Positions 43,961-58,675 of a stretch of DNA of 64,000 nt are shown piece by piece. How positions within the stretch are numbered: position 1 is the stretch's first letter; every line of letters begins with the position of its first letter. This stretch comes from Cololabis saira (taxonomy: Eukaryota > Chordata > Actinopteri > Beloniformes > Belonidae). The position numbers and the translations under genes were made by a program. Below the pieces are notes generated by a model. The model made no database searches and had not been told where the DNA came from. It worked only from the letters and a program-made list of their open reading frames with translations. The stretch covers positions 16,226,017-16,290,016 of the forward strand of contig NC_084587.1 in NCBI RefSeq assembly GCF_033807715.1, in the 5' to 3' direction.

Positions 43961-45250
43961 TACTGTATTACAAAAGGAACACTTAAGTGCCCCCTCTTTC
44001 AGTTCCAAGGTTTTATGTCTTAAGATACTGTATAATCCTTAAAATCCTTTGTTCTATGACAGGTAACTACTATGTTGAGCTAAGTACAACCTTAAACATC
44101 ACACCGTGTCAGTATTTATTGAACAAAAATTAGGCCAAATAGTTAAAACAGCTTATCAAAATCACTCCCTTAAGGTCCCACCACAGCATTTGGGTGGGAT
44201 GGTGGTCTGGGCTTTGGCTGAGCCATCACAGCACTTTGATTATTTACTTTTTTGTCCTATTGCATAACCCCTATTTCACTCAAGCTGTTGCACAGACAGT
44301 TTCAAATTTGACTGTAAAATACTTTGATTCCAAAGGACTAGGAGGAATCCAGGAATCTTGAGGCGGCAAAAAAGCCCAAATCACCACCCTTCCACCACTG
44401 TGCTTGGCAGTTGGTATGAAGTGTTGTGCTTGAAAGATCTGCGTGCTCTTTAATCTGGGGATACCATGAGAAAAACCAGAGAAGAACCATCAAATGACAA
44501 ATCAAGCTTCATTGTACCATGCACAATATTTTCCAGCCGGGGGTACATTTGTCTGAAACCACAAGGGTAGGAGAGAAATGCACACTGAGAACTCTTCCTA
44601 CGGTCTTTTTATACCCAACAAAAAGGAGGTCTTGTTTTTCTACGAGTGGGGTCTCCAGCCCCTGTCTGAGCCAGACACCATAAAGACACCTAAACATATT
44701 GGTTTTAAATTATCGATTCCAGTTGATTGTTTTTACTTGGGAAACTCAGCAAAAAAGTCTAAACAGTCAGGACTTTAAAGAACAGGACTGTTATGGAAAT
44801 TATTTCTTTACAGTTACCAAAAATGAGAGCTCCAAAGTTATATTTCTTTACATAAACTGCTTGGACATAAATCCATGGATTGCACCAGACACCTGGTCCT
44901 CCCAGTCATAAAATCCCCCCAACACGGGGCCGTCTCTCAGGTTCCAGCACACGCTGCAGCACGTACGGGGTCAAAAGGCCAAATCCCAAATGGTCGAAGC
45001 CTAAAGTTTACAAGCTTTTTAAATTTTTTTTTTTTTATAGTTTATATAGTTTTATTTGGATCCCCGTTATCTACAGCAAAACTGCAGCTATTCTTCCTGG
45101 GTCCGACACATAATACACAGTACATTACAGTACAAGCGTCATGTAGTTAGAATGTAACATCTATAGCAAAACATTCAAGCAATTTCATAAAATACTAACA
45201 CGTTGATATGTTTAACTTTTTTTTTTTTTTTTTTTTGTCAAATGTGTTAA
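43961..45250. other. Intergenic with a LINE tail
   Basis: Near 45045-45140 a minus-strand LINE 3' end is likely (ATTTGGATCCCCGTTATCTA, CCTGGGTCCGACACATAAT). Otherwise nothing recognised. Confidence 0.4.
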
Positions 45251-47778
45251 TTAGGGCCCGAGCACCTTCAGTGCGAAGGCCCTATTGTATCTGTAGGAAT
45301 TTTTTCTTTCTTTCTTTCTTTCTTTTTCTTCTGACAAAAGGAAGGCCTTTTTGCCCCCCTAAACGTGCCCAAAAAGTCACCAAATTTTGCATGCAAGTCA
45401 GGCCTGGCGAAAAATTTGATATTTAATGGTTTGCATTAATGGGCGTGGCAAAATGGCTCAACAGCGCCCCCTTGAAAACTTTGTGCCTCAAGCCCCAGAA
45501 TGCGGTATGTCGTACACGCACGAAAATCGGTACACACCTGTATCATGGCGCAACCGAAAGAAAAGTCTCTTGGCGTCATGCCCGAAACCGAACAGGAAGT
45601 CGGCCATTTTGAATTAGTTGTGTCATTTTGGCGAAATTTATGCCATTCCTTCGAAAGTTAATTCAGCCCGAACCGTAACGTGCACCCAAGTGTGTTATAC
45701 ATCAAAATGTGCGTCTCCATCCTCCGACTACACGCATTACTTTTCTCTTTCAAAAGCGTTACCGTGGCGATGCTAGACGCCAAAAAGCGCGGCCACCCTT
45801 CATCTGGTTGGTTCAGACAGAAAAAACTTTGCGCCTCAAGCCCCATAATACGGTTTGACGTACATGAACGAAAATTGGTACACTCCTGTATCATGTCGCA
45901 ACTAAAAGAAAAGTCTCTTGGCGCCATGGCCGAAACCGAACAGGAAGTCAGCCATTTTGAACATTCTGAATTAATTGCGTAATTTTGGAGCAATATATGC
46001 CATTCCTTCCGAGAGTTAATTCAGCCCGAACCGTATCGTTAACCCAGATGTGTTATACATCAAAATGTGCGTCTCCATCCTGCGACTACACGCATTACTT
46101 TTCTCTTTCAAAAGTGTTACCGTGGCGACGCTAGACGCCAACAAGCGGACCCCCCCTTCATCTGATTGGTCCATATTTGATAGTTCCCCAAAAGGCACCA
46201 AATTTGGCATGCAAGCCAGGCCTGGCGATAAATTTGATCTTTCATGGTTTGCATTAATGGGCGTGGCAAAATGGCTCAACAGCGCCCCCCGGAAAACTTT
46301 GTGCCTCAAGCCCCACAATACGGTTTGACGTACATGCACGAAAATCGCTACACACCTGTATCATGTCACAACTAAAAGAAAAGTCTCTTGGCGCCATGGC
46401 CGAAACCGAACAGGAAGTCGGCCATTTTGAATAAATTGTGTCATTTTGGCGAAATTTATGCCATTCCTTCGGCAGTTAATTCAGCCCGAACCGTAACGTG
46501 CACCCAGGTGTGTTATACATCAAAATGTGCGTCTACATCCTGCGACACCACGCATTACTTTTCTCTTTCAAAAGTATTACCGTGGCGACGCTAGACGCCA
46601 AAAGGCGCGCCCCCCCTTCATGTGATTGGTCCATATTTGATAGTTCTCCAAAAGTCACCAAATTTTGCATGCAAGCCAGACTTGGCGATAAATTTGATAT
46701 TTCATGGTTTGCATTAATGGGCGTGGCCTAACGGCTCAACAGCGCCCCCTAGAATACTTTTATCTGCCATAACTTTTGAATGGTTTGACATAGGAAGTCG
46801 TGGGTGGTGTCATGGGACTCTGTAATGAGTCCTTAAGCTTCGTTGGCCTTAATTAGCCCCGCCCCTTCTTCTGATTGGTTGTCCCGATTTCCTGCTATAA
46901 CATTGGAATGGTTTGACATAGAGAGTCGTGGGTGGTGTCATCAGATTCTTTATGGAGTCCTTGACCTTCATTGGCCAGAATTAGCCCCGCCTCTTCTTCT
47001 GATTGGTTGTCCCTTTTTTCTGCTATAACTTTTTAATGGTTTGACATAGGAAGTCGTGGGTGGTGTCATGGGACTTTGTACTGAGTTCTTAAGCTTCGTT
47101 GGCCTTAATTAGCCCAGCCCCTTCTTCTGATTGGTTGTCCCGATTTTCTGCTATAACTTTGGAATGGTTTAACATAGAGAGTCGTGGGTGGTGTCATGGG
47201 ACTCTGTAATGAGTCCTTAAGCTTAGTTGGCTTTAATTAACCCCGCCCCTTCTTCTGATTGGTTGTCCCTATTTTCTGCTATAACTTTGGAATGGTTTGA
47301 CATAGGGAGTCGTGGGTGGGGTCATCAGATTCTTTATGGAGTCCTTGACCTTCATTGGCCTGAATTAGCCCCACCCTTTCTTCTGATTGGTTGTCCCTTT
47401 TTTCTGCTATAACTTTTGAATGGTTTGACATAGGAAGTCGTGGGTGGTGTCATGGGAATCTGTAATGAGTCCTTAAGCTTCGTTGGCCTTAATTAGCCCC
47501 GCCCCTTCTTCTGATTGGTTGTCCCGATTTTCTGCTATAACTTTGGAATGGTTTGACATAGAGAGTCGTGGGTGGTGTCATCAGATTATGTATGGAGTCC
47601 TTGACCTTCATTGGCCTGAATTAGCCCCGCCCCTTCTTCTGATTGGTTGTCCCTTTTTTCTGCTATAACTTTTGAATGGTTTGACATAGGAAGTCGTGGG
47701 TGGTGTCTTTTCTGATATGCTTATGGGGGGCGGTGGCCGTGAGTGCGAGGGCCCGTTCATCGCTGCTTGCAGCTTTAA
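45251..47778 (+). mobile_element. Subrepeat-array element, copy 3 (longest)
   Basis: Begins TTAGGGCCCGAGCACCTTCA and ends TCGCTGCTTGCAGCTTTAAT. It has several A units (about 45500-46740) followed by about eight B units of roughly 127 bp (46755-47710). B units alternate in small differences (CGATTT versus CTTTTT; ATGGGACT versus ATCAGATT), suggesting amplification as pairs. The repeated short open frames here follow the repeat period and are not genes. Confidence 0.8.
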
Positions 47779-47908
47779 TGTTCATCTTATGGCTTCTCGA
47801 CTTTTGTCCTACCTGTCCAAAGGACATTTATGTACTATAAAAAAAATGAATGCAGATGAAAAAGCTTTGGGATAACTTTCCCTAGCCACTTTATATATAT
47901 TCACACAT

Positions 47909-49587
<1,679 letters not shown>

Positions 49588-49775
49588 GTAACGGTGCACA
49601 GTAAATTCCCTCTGAGCCAACAGTAGCATCTTGCACAATCTCCCGGAGCCAGGGAAATGACTCATTTCCGGGAGATGGCTATAAAAAACACAAGCTTTTT
49701 AGGGCTGGATTCAAACAGCAGGCTGAGTAAGCAGCTGTACCTGACAGAGTAAAAGCAGAAGAGAAAAGACCATGT
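49588..49775 (+). promoter_or_regulatory. Relic chemokine promoter without a gene
   Basis: Aligns with the cxcl8-like promoter over about 180 bases. The same sites occur with nearly the same spacing: C/EBP-like TTGCACAAT at 49631-49639, AP-1 TGACTCA at 49658-49664, TATAAAAA at 49680-49687, and the identical 16-mer GATTCAAACAGCAGGC at 49708-49723. The site-to-site distances are 27, 22 and 28 bases here, against 25, 21 and 27 at 36.0 kb. The AP-1 site lies in a 17-bp perfect palindrome (49653-49669). No chemokine exon follows. Confidence 0.7.
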
Positions 49776-50233
49776 TCTGCTCAGAACTGTGTTATTGCCA
49801 TTAATCTAAGTTGAATTAATTCCATGTGGAATACTTGCTAGCTTTATTCATGTCTTATTTGTGCAATTGTTTGTTTTTCTGAACCCTGGTTTCCTTTACT
49901 TCCTGTTTTATTTTCTAGAAGTAGCCTGACTTGTTTGTTCCAGACAACTTCACCTCCTGGCTTTCCTTCACACTAAGGTAAAGGGGCCACACTGTGCTTA
50001 TTTCCAGCCATGCATTTTTTTATTTCAGGTACCTTAAGCCCATTGGACCTAGCATAACTCCAAAAGCCTTAATTTCTGAATGACAAAGACTAAGAATCAC
50101 AAAGAGAGGCTCTTCCTGAAAACAAGCAGATTGGAATTCGCTGTTTCTTGACATTTCCTTGGTTGTATACTGAAGGCTTGGTGATGGCAGATGGCAGACC
50201 ATCACATTACAATACAATGTTTTTATTATCCAC
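49776..50233. other. Downstream of the relic promoter
   Basis: I looked for the signal-peptide, CXC and LDP exons on both strands and saw none. Otherwise unrecognised. Confidence 0.45.
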
Positions 50234-50455
50234 CCATCCATCCATCCATCCATCCATCCATCCATCCATCCATCCATCCATCCATCCATCCATCCATCCA
50301 TCCATCCATCCATCCATCCATCCATCCATCCATCCTCTATACCTGCTTTATCCTTTGCAGGGTCATGGCGGTCTGCTGGACTGTATCCCAGCTAATTTCA
50401 GGCGAGAGGCAGGAGTACACCCTGGACAGGTCGCCAGTCTGTCGCAGGGCCGTTT
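50234..50455 (-). mobile_element. Retroposon 3' end with an (ATCC)n tail
   Basis: (ATCC)n at 50234-50335 followed by the reverse of the 3' part of the element at 32126-32510 (CCTGGACAGGTCGCCAGTCT). The tail lies at the element's 3' side, as expected for retroposition. Confidence 0.7.
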
Positions 50456-51654
50456 TATTATTGTTATCAATATTATTATTGTTATTAACTCCTGTAAATG
50501 ACCTGCATCCCCAATCATACATATCCATGTTCTGAATGGGATACAGAACATAAAAGTGGACGGTAGATGAAACATGACAACACAGATCACAGCTGAACAT
50601 CTCTATTCTTGAAATACTGAACCTTTTGTATAATATTACAGTAATATTTTACTTATGATCTATGTAAATACATATACTTTTTTCATGTATACCTGCGTTA
50701 ATAGCAATAGATGTGGGGAGTGTGATAAAAGAATAATTAGACATCTCAGATCAAGAAATAGAAGAACAAATGATACTGCTGCTAGAACATTTTTGACTCA
50801 ATAGTTGTCAATACACAAAGCTGTCTTAAGCTGATAATCAGTTAAACTGATACTTTTTAACATGAGATACATTGAAGTAAAGTTACAAATTTATTTCCTT
50901 TCATTTATTGATTTTTTTTGAGTACTCAGCAAAATGTTACATTTTATTATTTTAAGGTGTCAACATTTGAAGTGAATACTAAAAAAAACAGGTATGCAGG
51001 ATGTTCTAACATAATCCTTCTTTGTCTTAGAATAACTTTGATTAAATGTTCAAATGTTGACAACTGTCTCTAAGTTGATTAGCTAAGATCTGCTCCTCCA
51101 ACCACTCTCCAGGACAGCCTCTGTCACGGTTTGTTTCTTTTTGAAACGCGTGTCTGTGTTTCAGTTTTGTCTTGACTCCCTTGTATCCCATCCGCCCTGA
51201 TTGTCCGCACCTGTGTCTCGTCAACCCTTCTGTGTATATCTGGTCTTTCCCTTGCTCCCTGCTGGTCCGTACTGTTTCATCCCTCCATGTTTCCTGTTAG
51301 GTTTTTCTCTCTGCTCGTCTTTTTTTGGCCTCCTGGTCTCTCCTGCGTGTGGGTCCTCATATACCAACTCGTGACAGTTTCGGTGAATTCACAACATGCT
51401 TTCAACATTGGCAGGTTGCTGTGGTGTTCGAGTTATAGCCCCCCCTTGTTGTCTCCCCTTTGATGAGCTCAGCCAATGCTTTGTGCTCTCCTTGGCTGTA
51501 GCTCAGAGGTGGAGTCACCAAAGGCTGCAAGAACCAGTACTGAGGAGCTCCAACTTTGGAGAGTTAAAAAAAATAGTTTGTGTTTCCAAAATACACAGAA
51601 ACACCATTGAGCTACATCATAATCTCCTTAATTTTTACATAATTATATTTGCCC
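50456..51654. other. Intergenic, nothing recognised
   Basis: No supported feature. Confidence 0.4.
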
Positions 51655-52100
<446 letters not shown>

Positions 52101-52127
52101 TTTATTTGCATATATATTAATGGTTTA

Positions 52128-52262
52128 TACGGGGGGGGCGAGTCTAGTGGCTACAGAGGTGGACTTGGGTCTGGAGGACCCAGGTTCAAGCCCTGGATTG
52201 GCAACCAAGATGTAAGTCACTTTGGATAAAAGTGTCTGATAAATGACAGCAGTAGTAGTAAT
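52128..52262 (+). mobile_element. tRNA-derived SINE
   Basis: An A-box-like AGTCTAGTGGCTACAGAGG and a B-box GGTTCAAGCCC are followed by the common fish SINE tail TCACTTTGGATAAAAGTGTC. It ends in (AGT)n. It is not a functional tRNA gene: the cloverleaf is degenerate. Confidence 0.75.
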
Positions 52263-52539
52263 CCCAAGTTTGCTAAAAACCTAAAGCATTTGCATTTTAA
52301 TATATAATCAATTTCACATATAACGTGATTTTTTTTTACTTATTTAGCTGATCTAGAGCACCTGTAGCACTAGCAAGCCTGTAACTTAATGCATCTCCCT
52401 ACATGGTACCAATAATTATTTATTAATATTATGATTAAAACCACTGTATATGTTTTTTTGTTTGTTTTGTTTTATTGTAGCTATAATTAAAAAAAATCCT
52501 CATTATTTTATTGTCAATATCCCTGTTATTTTGTCCTCG

Positions 52540-52971
52540 GCCTGTGAGAGGATGCAGGGAAAGGGGCGGTGCTGCGCGCACAGTTGGGGGTGCAGTAGTG
52601 CGGCGTCTGATGCGCGCAGAAACACTACACGCAAGGCGTCGGGCGCACACGCTCCGGAGACACAGAAAACGCGCACAAAATGCTGCGTCCACGAGCTGTG
52701 AGAAGCCGCTGGATGTGAAGTGAAGAAACACACAGGAAAGCCCCCCCAACCCCCCTCGTCTCCTGCCGGACTGTGTTTGTTGTTGTTGCTGCTGCTGCAG
52801 CAATCATTCCAGCACAGCTCTCGCCGATGCGCTTTAGCCGTGCAGGGATCCTTCCGTTTGGTTTGCAGGTTCAGGACGAAACCTGCGCTGCTGACGCCTG
52901 ACTGAGAGAGAGAGGTGGGGGATACAGCCTTATCCACGTCCACGCACACCCAGCTTGGCACCTGATCCAGG
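52540..52971 (+). promoter_or_regulatory. CpG-rich camk2 promoter and 5' UTR
   Basis: Dense CpG and GC (GGGGCGGTGCTGCGCGCACA) directly before the camk2 start codon, continuing into intron 1. No TATA box. The transcription start cannot be placed. Confidence 0.65.
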
Positions 52972-55900
52972 ATGGCGTTAACGATCTGCACGCGATTTAC
53001 CGACGAATATCAGCTGTTCGAGGAGCTGGGGAAGTAAGGAAGCATGCCTTTTCTCTTTCTTTCTTTTTTTTTTTTTTTGGTCATCATCAGGAATCATCCC
53101 TGTGAAATATCAGCTTGTTATGTAATAGGCCGCTTTGGTTTTGGGGGAAGCGGATCTCGACACTTGAGCGCGTTTTCTTTCCTTTTTTTTTACCCCCCCC
53201 GTGTGTGCGCTGGCGCGCTGCTGGCATTCCAGCCGGTAACCGGTGGTGATGATGATGATGATGATGATGATGAGGATGATGATGATGATGATGCGGGGAT
53301 CTAAAAACGCTATCATGTTAATCTGGGTTTCTGTTTTTCTTTAATCCCACATCTGAAGCCCTGCTGACGTTTTTTTTCCTCCTTCTTTGCTTATGAAAGA
53401 AGATGTCGTATTGAGGGTGTCGTCATTTTCCTCCATCATATGCAGCCGGTGATGATGCGTTTTGACATTTCAGGTGCCACAAGCCCCTGTGTCGAAAAGC
53501 CCCCAACCAGATGCATTTGTGTGGCTGATTTATGGTTCCGCGTTACACCAACGCAGAGCTTACGCCCAAGGGTGCGCGTCGCCGCGTAACCCATACGGCG
53601 TAGGCTCTGCGTCGATTTAACGCAGAACCATAATTCAGGTTTAAGGGTGAGATGTGCTCACCTCCCCTCACCCCTTCCTCCCGCGTGACAGAAATACACA
53701 CTCTGTAATGCGACAGCACACCATGTAATTGAAGATGACACACTCCCCAGCCAAGCACCGAGCTGCGGTCAATTATCAGGCCCCGGCTGGGAATTCCTCA
53801 GCCCTCCGAGAGAGAGGTGGAGACGAGCGTCCGCGCACCTGCCTGTGTGTGCGTGCGCGCCTGCGTCTTGGACCATACCAATCTGTTGCCCAGTGCTTGT
53901 GTGGATTTTTTTTTTTTTTTTTTTTTTTTTTTGTGGTGCTGCTCCGCCTGACCTGCAGTCTAGTCTGCCCATCTCACTGTGGCCAGCGTACACAGTCCCA
54001 GATGTCTGCAGCCACCGCTGGCTTCCAGCCAAAGCAGAAAGAGAGAGAATATTGCACTTCCACTCGCCCTGTGTTCCCCCCTCCTGGAGGAATTACTCTC
54101 CTAAAACCCATCTGATGGAGGCCTATGTTTCCACCTCTACAGTTCAGCCCCTTCCTTAAGATCCTATGCAGCATCTTACACCCTCCTCCCTGAATATTTT
54201 CCATATTTTTATCATGTAGAGCCCCTTGAATTGCCTTGTTGCTGAAATGGGCTATACAAATAAAATTGCCTGGCCTTGCCTTGATCATCAATAATGCATG
54301 CATTTTCCTTTATAGTACCTTTTCAGTCAGTCACCTGATTCAATTAGTGCTGCTGCACCATTTCCCTGATAGATATGAAATATGCGTATTACAATTACTA
54401 CAATGTAAAAAGAAAATCAAGTTTATACTGCATATTACTGAAAATCTTTTCAAAGTGAATATGACAAAACAGAACTGGAACATTTAGTTTCATCTGAGGT
54501 GCCATATAACTGTGTTTATAGACATTTTCCTTCCCAGACAATGTCAATTTTTGTGTTATTCAAATGCTATACACATTTACACAAAAATGCATGTTGGATT
54601 TTTGAATAGATGGGTGGTTTTTGTAGGCATTGGATGCATATGTGCATATTTCTCCTTACCCCATACTGCTGTACATAAATCTAAAAACATATTTAATTCA
54701 GTTAAATCCAGAAAACTGTATTGCTCCCCGAAGGGGAATTCATTGTAAATTCAGTTTGTTGTGAAAAACAGTACAATGTAAATTAAAGCTACATTAACAA
54801 GTTTTTCCATGTTATAATGTTAGTTTCAGATTAATTTGGGCTGCATATTTGATTAGTTTCAGGAAGCATTCTCCCTTTCCTATATCAGCAACACCCAGCC
54901 AAATTAACTTTGGACTCCAGTCTCGGTTGTCTATGTTATAACAGCTTATGGCTTTTACAGCACTATGTCACACATCAATAAAAATGGATGTTACTAAGAG
55001 ATTCAAGAAAGAGAAAACTCTCGTCAAATGATTGAGATTGCTCCTGTCAAAAGCTGTGAAATGTTCAAACTTTCAACGCTTTGTCACGTGGGTCGGCCAA
55101 TCAAGTTGTGGCTCTGCAGGAAGTGCAACAATATCTTACATTGGTGCAGGGACATTTTCAAAGAACGAGGCCCAATTATGAACAGAAAAAGAAGACACTG
55201 GATTGGTTGTTTATGGTACGATGAAGGCAGGTCAGAAGCACCATCTGTCAGGCATTAACGCTGCTGTGTGGGCGTAGTCTAAGCCTTGAACAGTGATGTG
55301 AAAGGAGCATAACCTCTACACCTAAAGATATTCTCTCTGAGGTAAAAATTGCAAACGAAAAATTGCTTTTTAAACAGCACAAAATTGAATATTTTCCTTA
55401 TCTTTTGCCGTTTGGTGTTTGAGACCTCCCCGTCTATCCAAGGCTTTATCCTCCTTAAGCATTTGTATGTCATTAAATGATCAGATGTTTCGGCTTCACG
55501 TCTACAGTATTCCATTAAATCTTCTATCCCTGAAATGTCTCAAGCGCAGATGGTACATTTTTTCTTTTGTAGCCATCTTTCACCTTTTGCCCCCTTATGA
55601 TTCTTGTTTCCGAAGACGCTGCTGTATATCCAGTCTTGTAGGACACAAACATATGTGCTTCACGGTGCCTTGCTCCTCAACCAAACTGGATTGTCAACTA
55701 TAATTCTTATGCAACATGTCATGCTATGATTTATTTATTTATTTATTTTTTGGTTTAACAAATCCTCTATAAATTAGAGGTAAGCTTTAGAGGCAAGCTG
55801 CTCACTCCAGAGGATGTTAGATAACGTGCTCATGGTACACATCAGCGTGTACCCAGCAGCTCATCAGTAAACAGATAGAAAGCATCATCTATTTCTCATA

Positions 55901-57771
55901 TTGTCACACTGATGTAATTAAATAACGTAATGTACAGTAAGCACAGTTATCAGAAATTTGAAGTAAAATGAGTCAAACATCAGGGTTGATTTGAGGTAAT
56001 GATGTGTATTCTCGGTTGGATCTTTTCAGGGGTGTTGAATGCTAATTCTGCCTGCATGCGCGGCATCAGTGCCGAGCAGATCTGAGGCAGGAGGACCGCT
56101 GTGGCTGCATTGAGGGATGAGAGATGCAGCATCCTGTTCGTCTGCCCACTCAAATATAGATGACCTAGTTTTTTGATCTTCATGCGTGTCCCTGACACAC
56201 TAGAAGAGCACTTGGCTTAAACAATAGCACGGATGGTTGGGATGTACTGTATATACGTGTTAACTTGGACATGGTGCTTTGTAGATACGGTGAGGAAGTT
56301 TGCATGAGTGACGACAGACTTACTGTACTGCATCATGAGGAAATAATGCAACAAGTAATCATTGTGACTTTGACATGCTGCGGGTGGTTGATAGATTAGG
56401 ATTGGAAGCTGAAAGCTTGGTGCATTTCAGTAAGCAATCAAACCCTGTTAAATGAAAGAGGTTTACCTAAGTTAGTAAATATGGAAACATCTGTGCTGGG
56501 TGGCTCCACATCAGGCTTAGCTGCTGGAAATGCAGGTGTCTTCGCCAGAATTTCACCGCTGCAGTCAAGTCAGAATTACTTGCTGCTCACTCCGGAGGAT
56601 GTGAGATGAATTCTTCTTATAAACCCATATTCAAAACAAAAACAATATTTTTTATTCATTTTTTTAGTTATAAGTATGCACATAATATTGGAATGTTTTT
56701 TTGTCAATGTTTACACATTAAGCAGGTTTCCATTAGCGGGGAACTGGGGTAGTTTTATGGGGTCTTAACTGTTGGGGCATCCTTCCTGTAACCGGAACCG
56801 CCTCTCAAGGACGATTACTGATATTTCCTTTAACTTTGAGCTTCCTCATTTCATTTTCTATCATTCTATGAATGCAAGAACAGCAAAGAGTCTCAGCTCC
56901 TTCCGTGTTGACCTTTGCTGGCTCTCACACCTACTTGGTGTTTCTGTTGGTGTTACAGCTAAACTGTTGAAGGATGATCACATCACTTCATAATTCCGGT
57001 GGGTTCTGCTGGGATTCTACGCTGTTTTCTGGCACCATCTAGTTATGGGTTTATTTGTCCCAGCGCTGTTTGAATAAGCTGTTCATTGACCCCAGATACT
57101 ATCCACTGACTGTATACAATCTATTAGTTTTTCTGTAGGACCCACTTCTGTTATTGTGGTCCCTCAGTTTTTATGGTTTATACGTAACCAATCCAAATGA
57201 CCAAACATGTAATCGCACCAAGAGGGCTCAAACATTCGCTTAGCTTCTTCTTTGGCTGGTATGCCAACAATGCCTGCTCCCATTTGTAAGTCAGTTTTTC
57301 CATTTTCTTGTTCTTTCGGGTCACCATCTTCTTATTTCATTCTCTTGTTGTCTTACACGAGAGAGCTAGGGATCATCTCTTGCCTACAGCATAACCAATC
57401 AGCACTGAGTCAGCACCACACTCCATCCAGCAGTTTCTTTGGGGTCACATTAGCGTACCCAATCCAAGGCATGGATGGACTTGTCTTAGCTCTGTGGACT
57501 TTCCCAGAAATTTGGTGAAGGGGACATGTGCCAAAAGTTGAAGTCCTCGAGCTAGCCTAATGTAAACCCTGCTTGTTCCAAAATGAAAACAGGGCTTTTA
57601 TTTTGCAACAATTTTCAAATGACTTTCTTTCACTTGATACATCAGTAAGTTTGTGTGTGTTCATGTCTGTTTCAAGGGGCGCCTTTTCTGTGGTGAGGAG
57701 GTGCGTGAAGATCTCCTCTGGACAGGAATATGCTGCCAAAATCATCAACACCAAGAAGCTTTCTGCTAGAG
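52972..57771 (+). CDS. camk2d: CaM kinase II, first two coding exons (partial gene)
   Basis: Exon 1 is 52972-53033 ([20 protein letters not shown]). Exon 2 is 57677-57771 (95 nt, encoding [20 protein letters not shown] then [11 protein letters not shown]). The donors at 53034 and 57772 are GT, and the phases match the known CaMKII exons 1 and 2. Exon 2 holds the GxGxxS/A glycine loop and the ATP-binding lysine in AAKII. The product is a Ser/Thr kinase activated by Ca2+/calmodulin that assembles into holoenzymes of about 12 subunits. The next exon (DHQKLERE...) is not seen before the window ends, so intron 2 is over 6 kb. The residues around [10 protein letters not shown] favour the delta type, but alpha is close; the family is certain, the paralogue is not. 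Confidence 0.85.
53246..53293. repeat. (GAT)n microsatellite
   Basis: About 16 GAT units with one GAG interruption, in camk2 intron 1. Confidence 0.95.
53530..53633. mobile_element. GC-rich palindromic miniature element, second member
   Basis: Same family as 18996-19112. Inverted arms TATGGTTCCGCGTTA and TTAACGCAGAACCATA. It lies in camk2 intron 1. Confidence 0.75.
53634..57676. other. camk2 intron 1, remainder
   Basis: A LINE tail (GGGCTATACAAATAAAATTG, CCTTGCCTTG) lies at 54218-54285. Elsewhere I see no exon or element that I can name. Confidence 0.5.
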
Positions 57772-58675
57772 GTAGGAAACACAAACGCACACACAGAGAC
57801 ACACACACTCCGCATGAGCAGAACAACATTCCCAGAGTGTCGCTGAATTACATGCTGATGAGCTCTGACCACGGCTGCCCCTGAAACAGGCTTAAGGCTC
57901 CCGGAGGTAACACGCATCTGTGTGTGCGTTGGTGCAAATGTATGTGGCTCTCGATGCCAGCGAGGGACAGTCAGAAGGAAAGAGAGTCATCTCAAGTTTG
58001 GATGATAAAAGTGAATATGTCAAGTAATATATCATTGTATATTTACTAACTTGCACATCTCGTGGTATGCAGTTATTTTTACTTTTAGTGTTATTAATAT
58101 TTGTCCTATGGTTTCTATGCAAATGCCTTTTGTGTGTGCGTGGGAGTATGTGTGTGCATGTGTTCCGTATTGATTCAGGGCTCTGCTGTTCTTGTCGTCC
58201 CAGGGGCAGATCTCTTGCGGAGCCGACCCAGTTCTTTCACATCCGTCACTGTAATTGTAGCCGCTGGCCTGGTTGCCTCAGGCTTGAGACTCACACACAC
58301 ACACACACACTCTCACTCACGCATATTCATACACTCGTCCATAAAGACACACTCACAAACACGTGCACGCACAAGCACAGACGTGACCCAGCCTATTTGT
58401 GAATGCTAACCAATGGTGTGCTTTGCCTCAGAGGTTTCTCCTTTTCTTCAGCCAGTGTTGAGTTTTGTCACCACTTGGTTGGTCGCGAAAAAGGCGACGA
58501 CTGGCGACACAAGTGCCTAAAATGTCCAAGGGCAGAATGGTGCATGTGGAATGCTTTCCTGGGATTTCTTTAGGAATTGTGCTCCATTTTAGTGGTTAGT
58601 CTGAGCAATGGAATCAAGGTCTAATAAGAAATTGTAAAAATAAAAGGATGTTATTTATTATCTCAGCCATGTTTA
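57772..58675. other. camk2 intron 2, first part
   Basis: Contains a (CA)n run at about 58290-58311. No further exon seen. Confidence 0.45.

Noticed and set aside
44509..44911. Overlapping short frames near 44.5-44.9 kb
   Set aside because: No splice sites, homology or codon bias that would support a gene.
46843..47668. Series of near-identical 61-codon open frames
   Set aside because: They recur with the B-subrepeat period and contain no independent coding signal.
52140..52230. tRNA gene
   Set aside because: The A and B boxes are degenerate and followed by a SINE tail, so it is a retroposon.
53729..54159. Plus-strand frames of 100-130 codons in camk2 intron 1
   Set aside because: They are low-complexity (poly-Phe from a T run), with no family resemblance or splice support.
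55028..55258. 76-codon frame with a C-x2-C motif
   Set aside because: No start context, partner exons or recognised family; probably chance or a decayed repeat.
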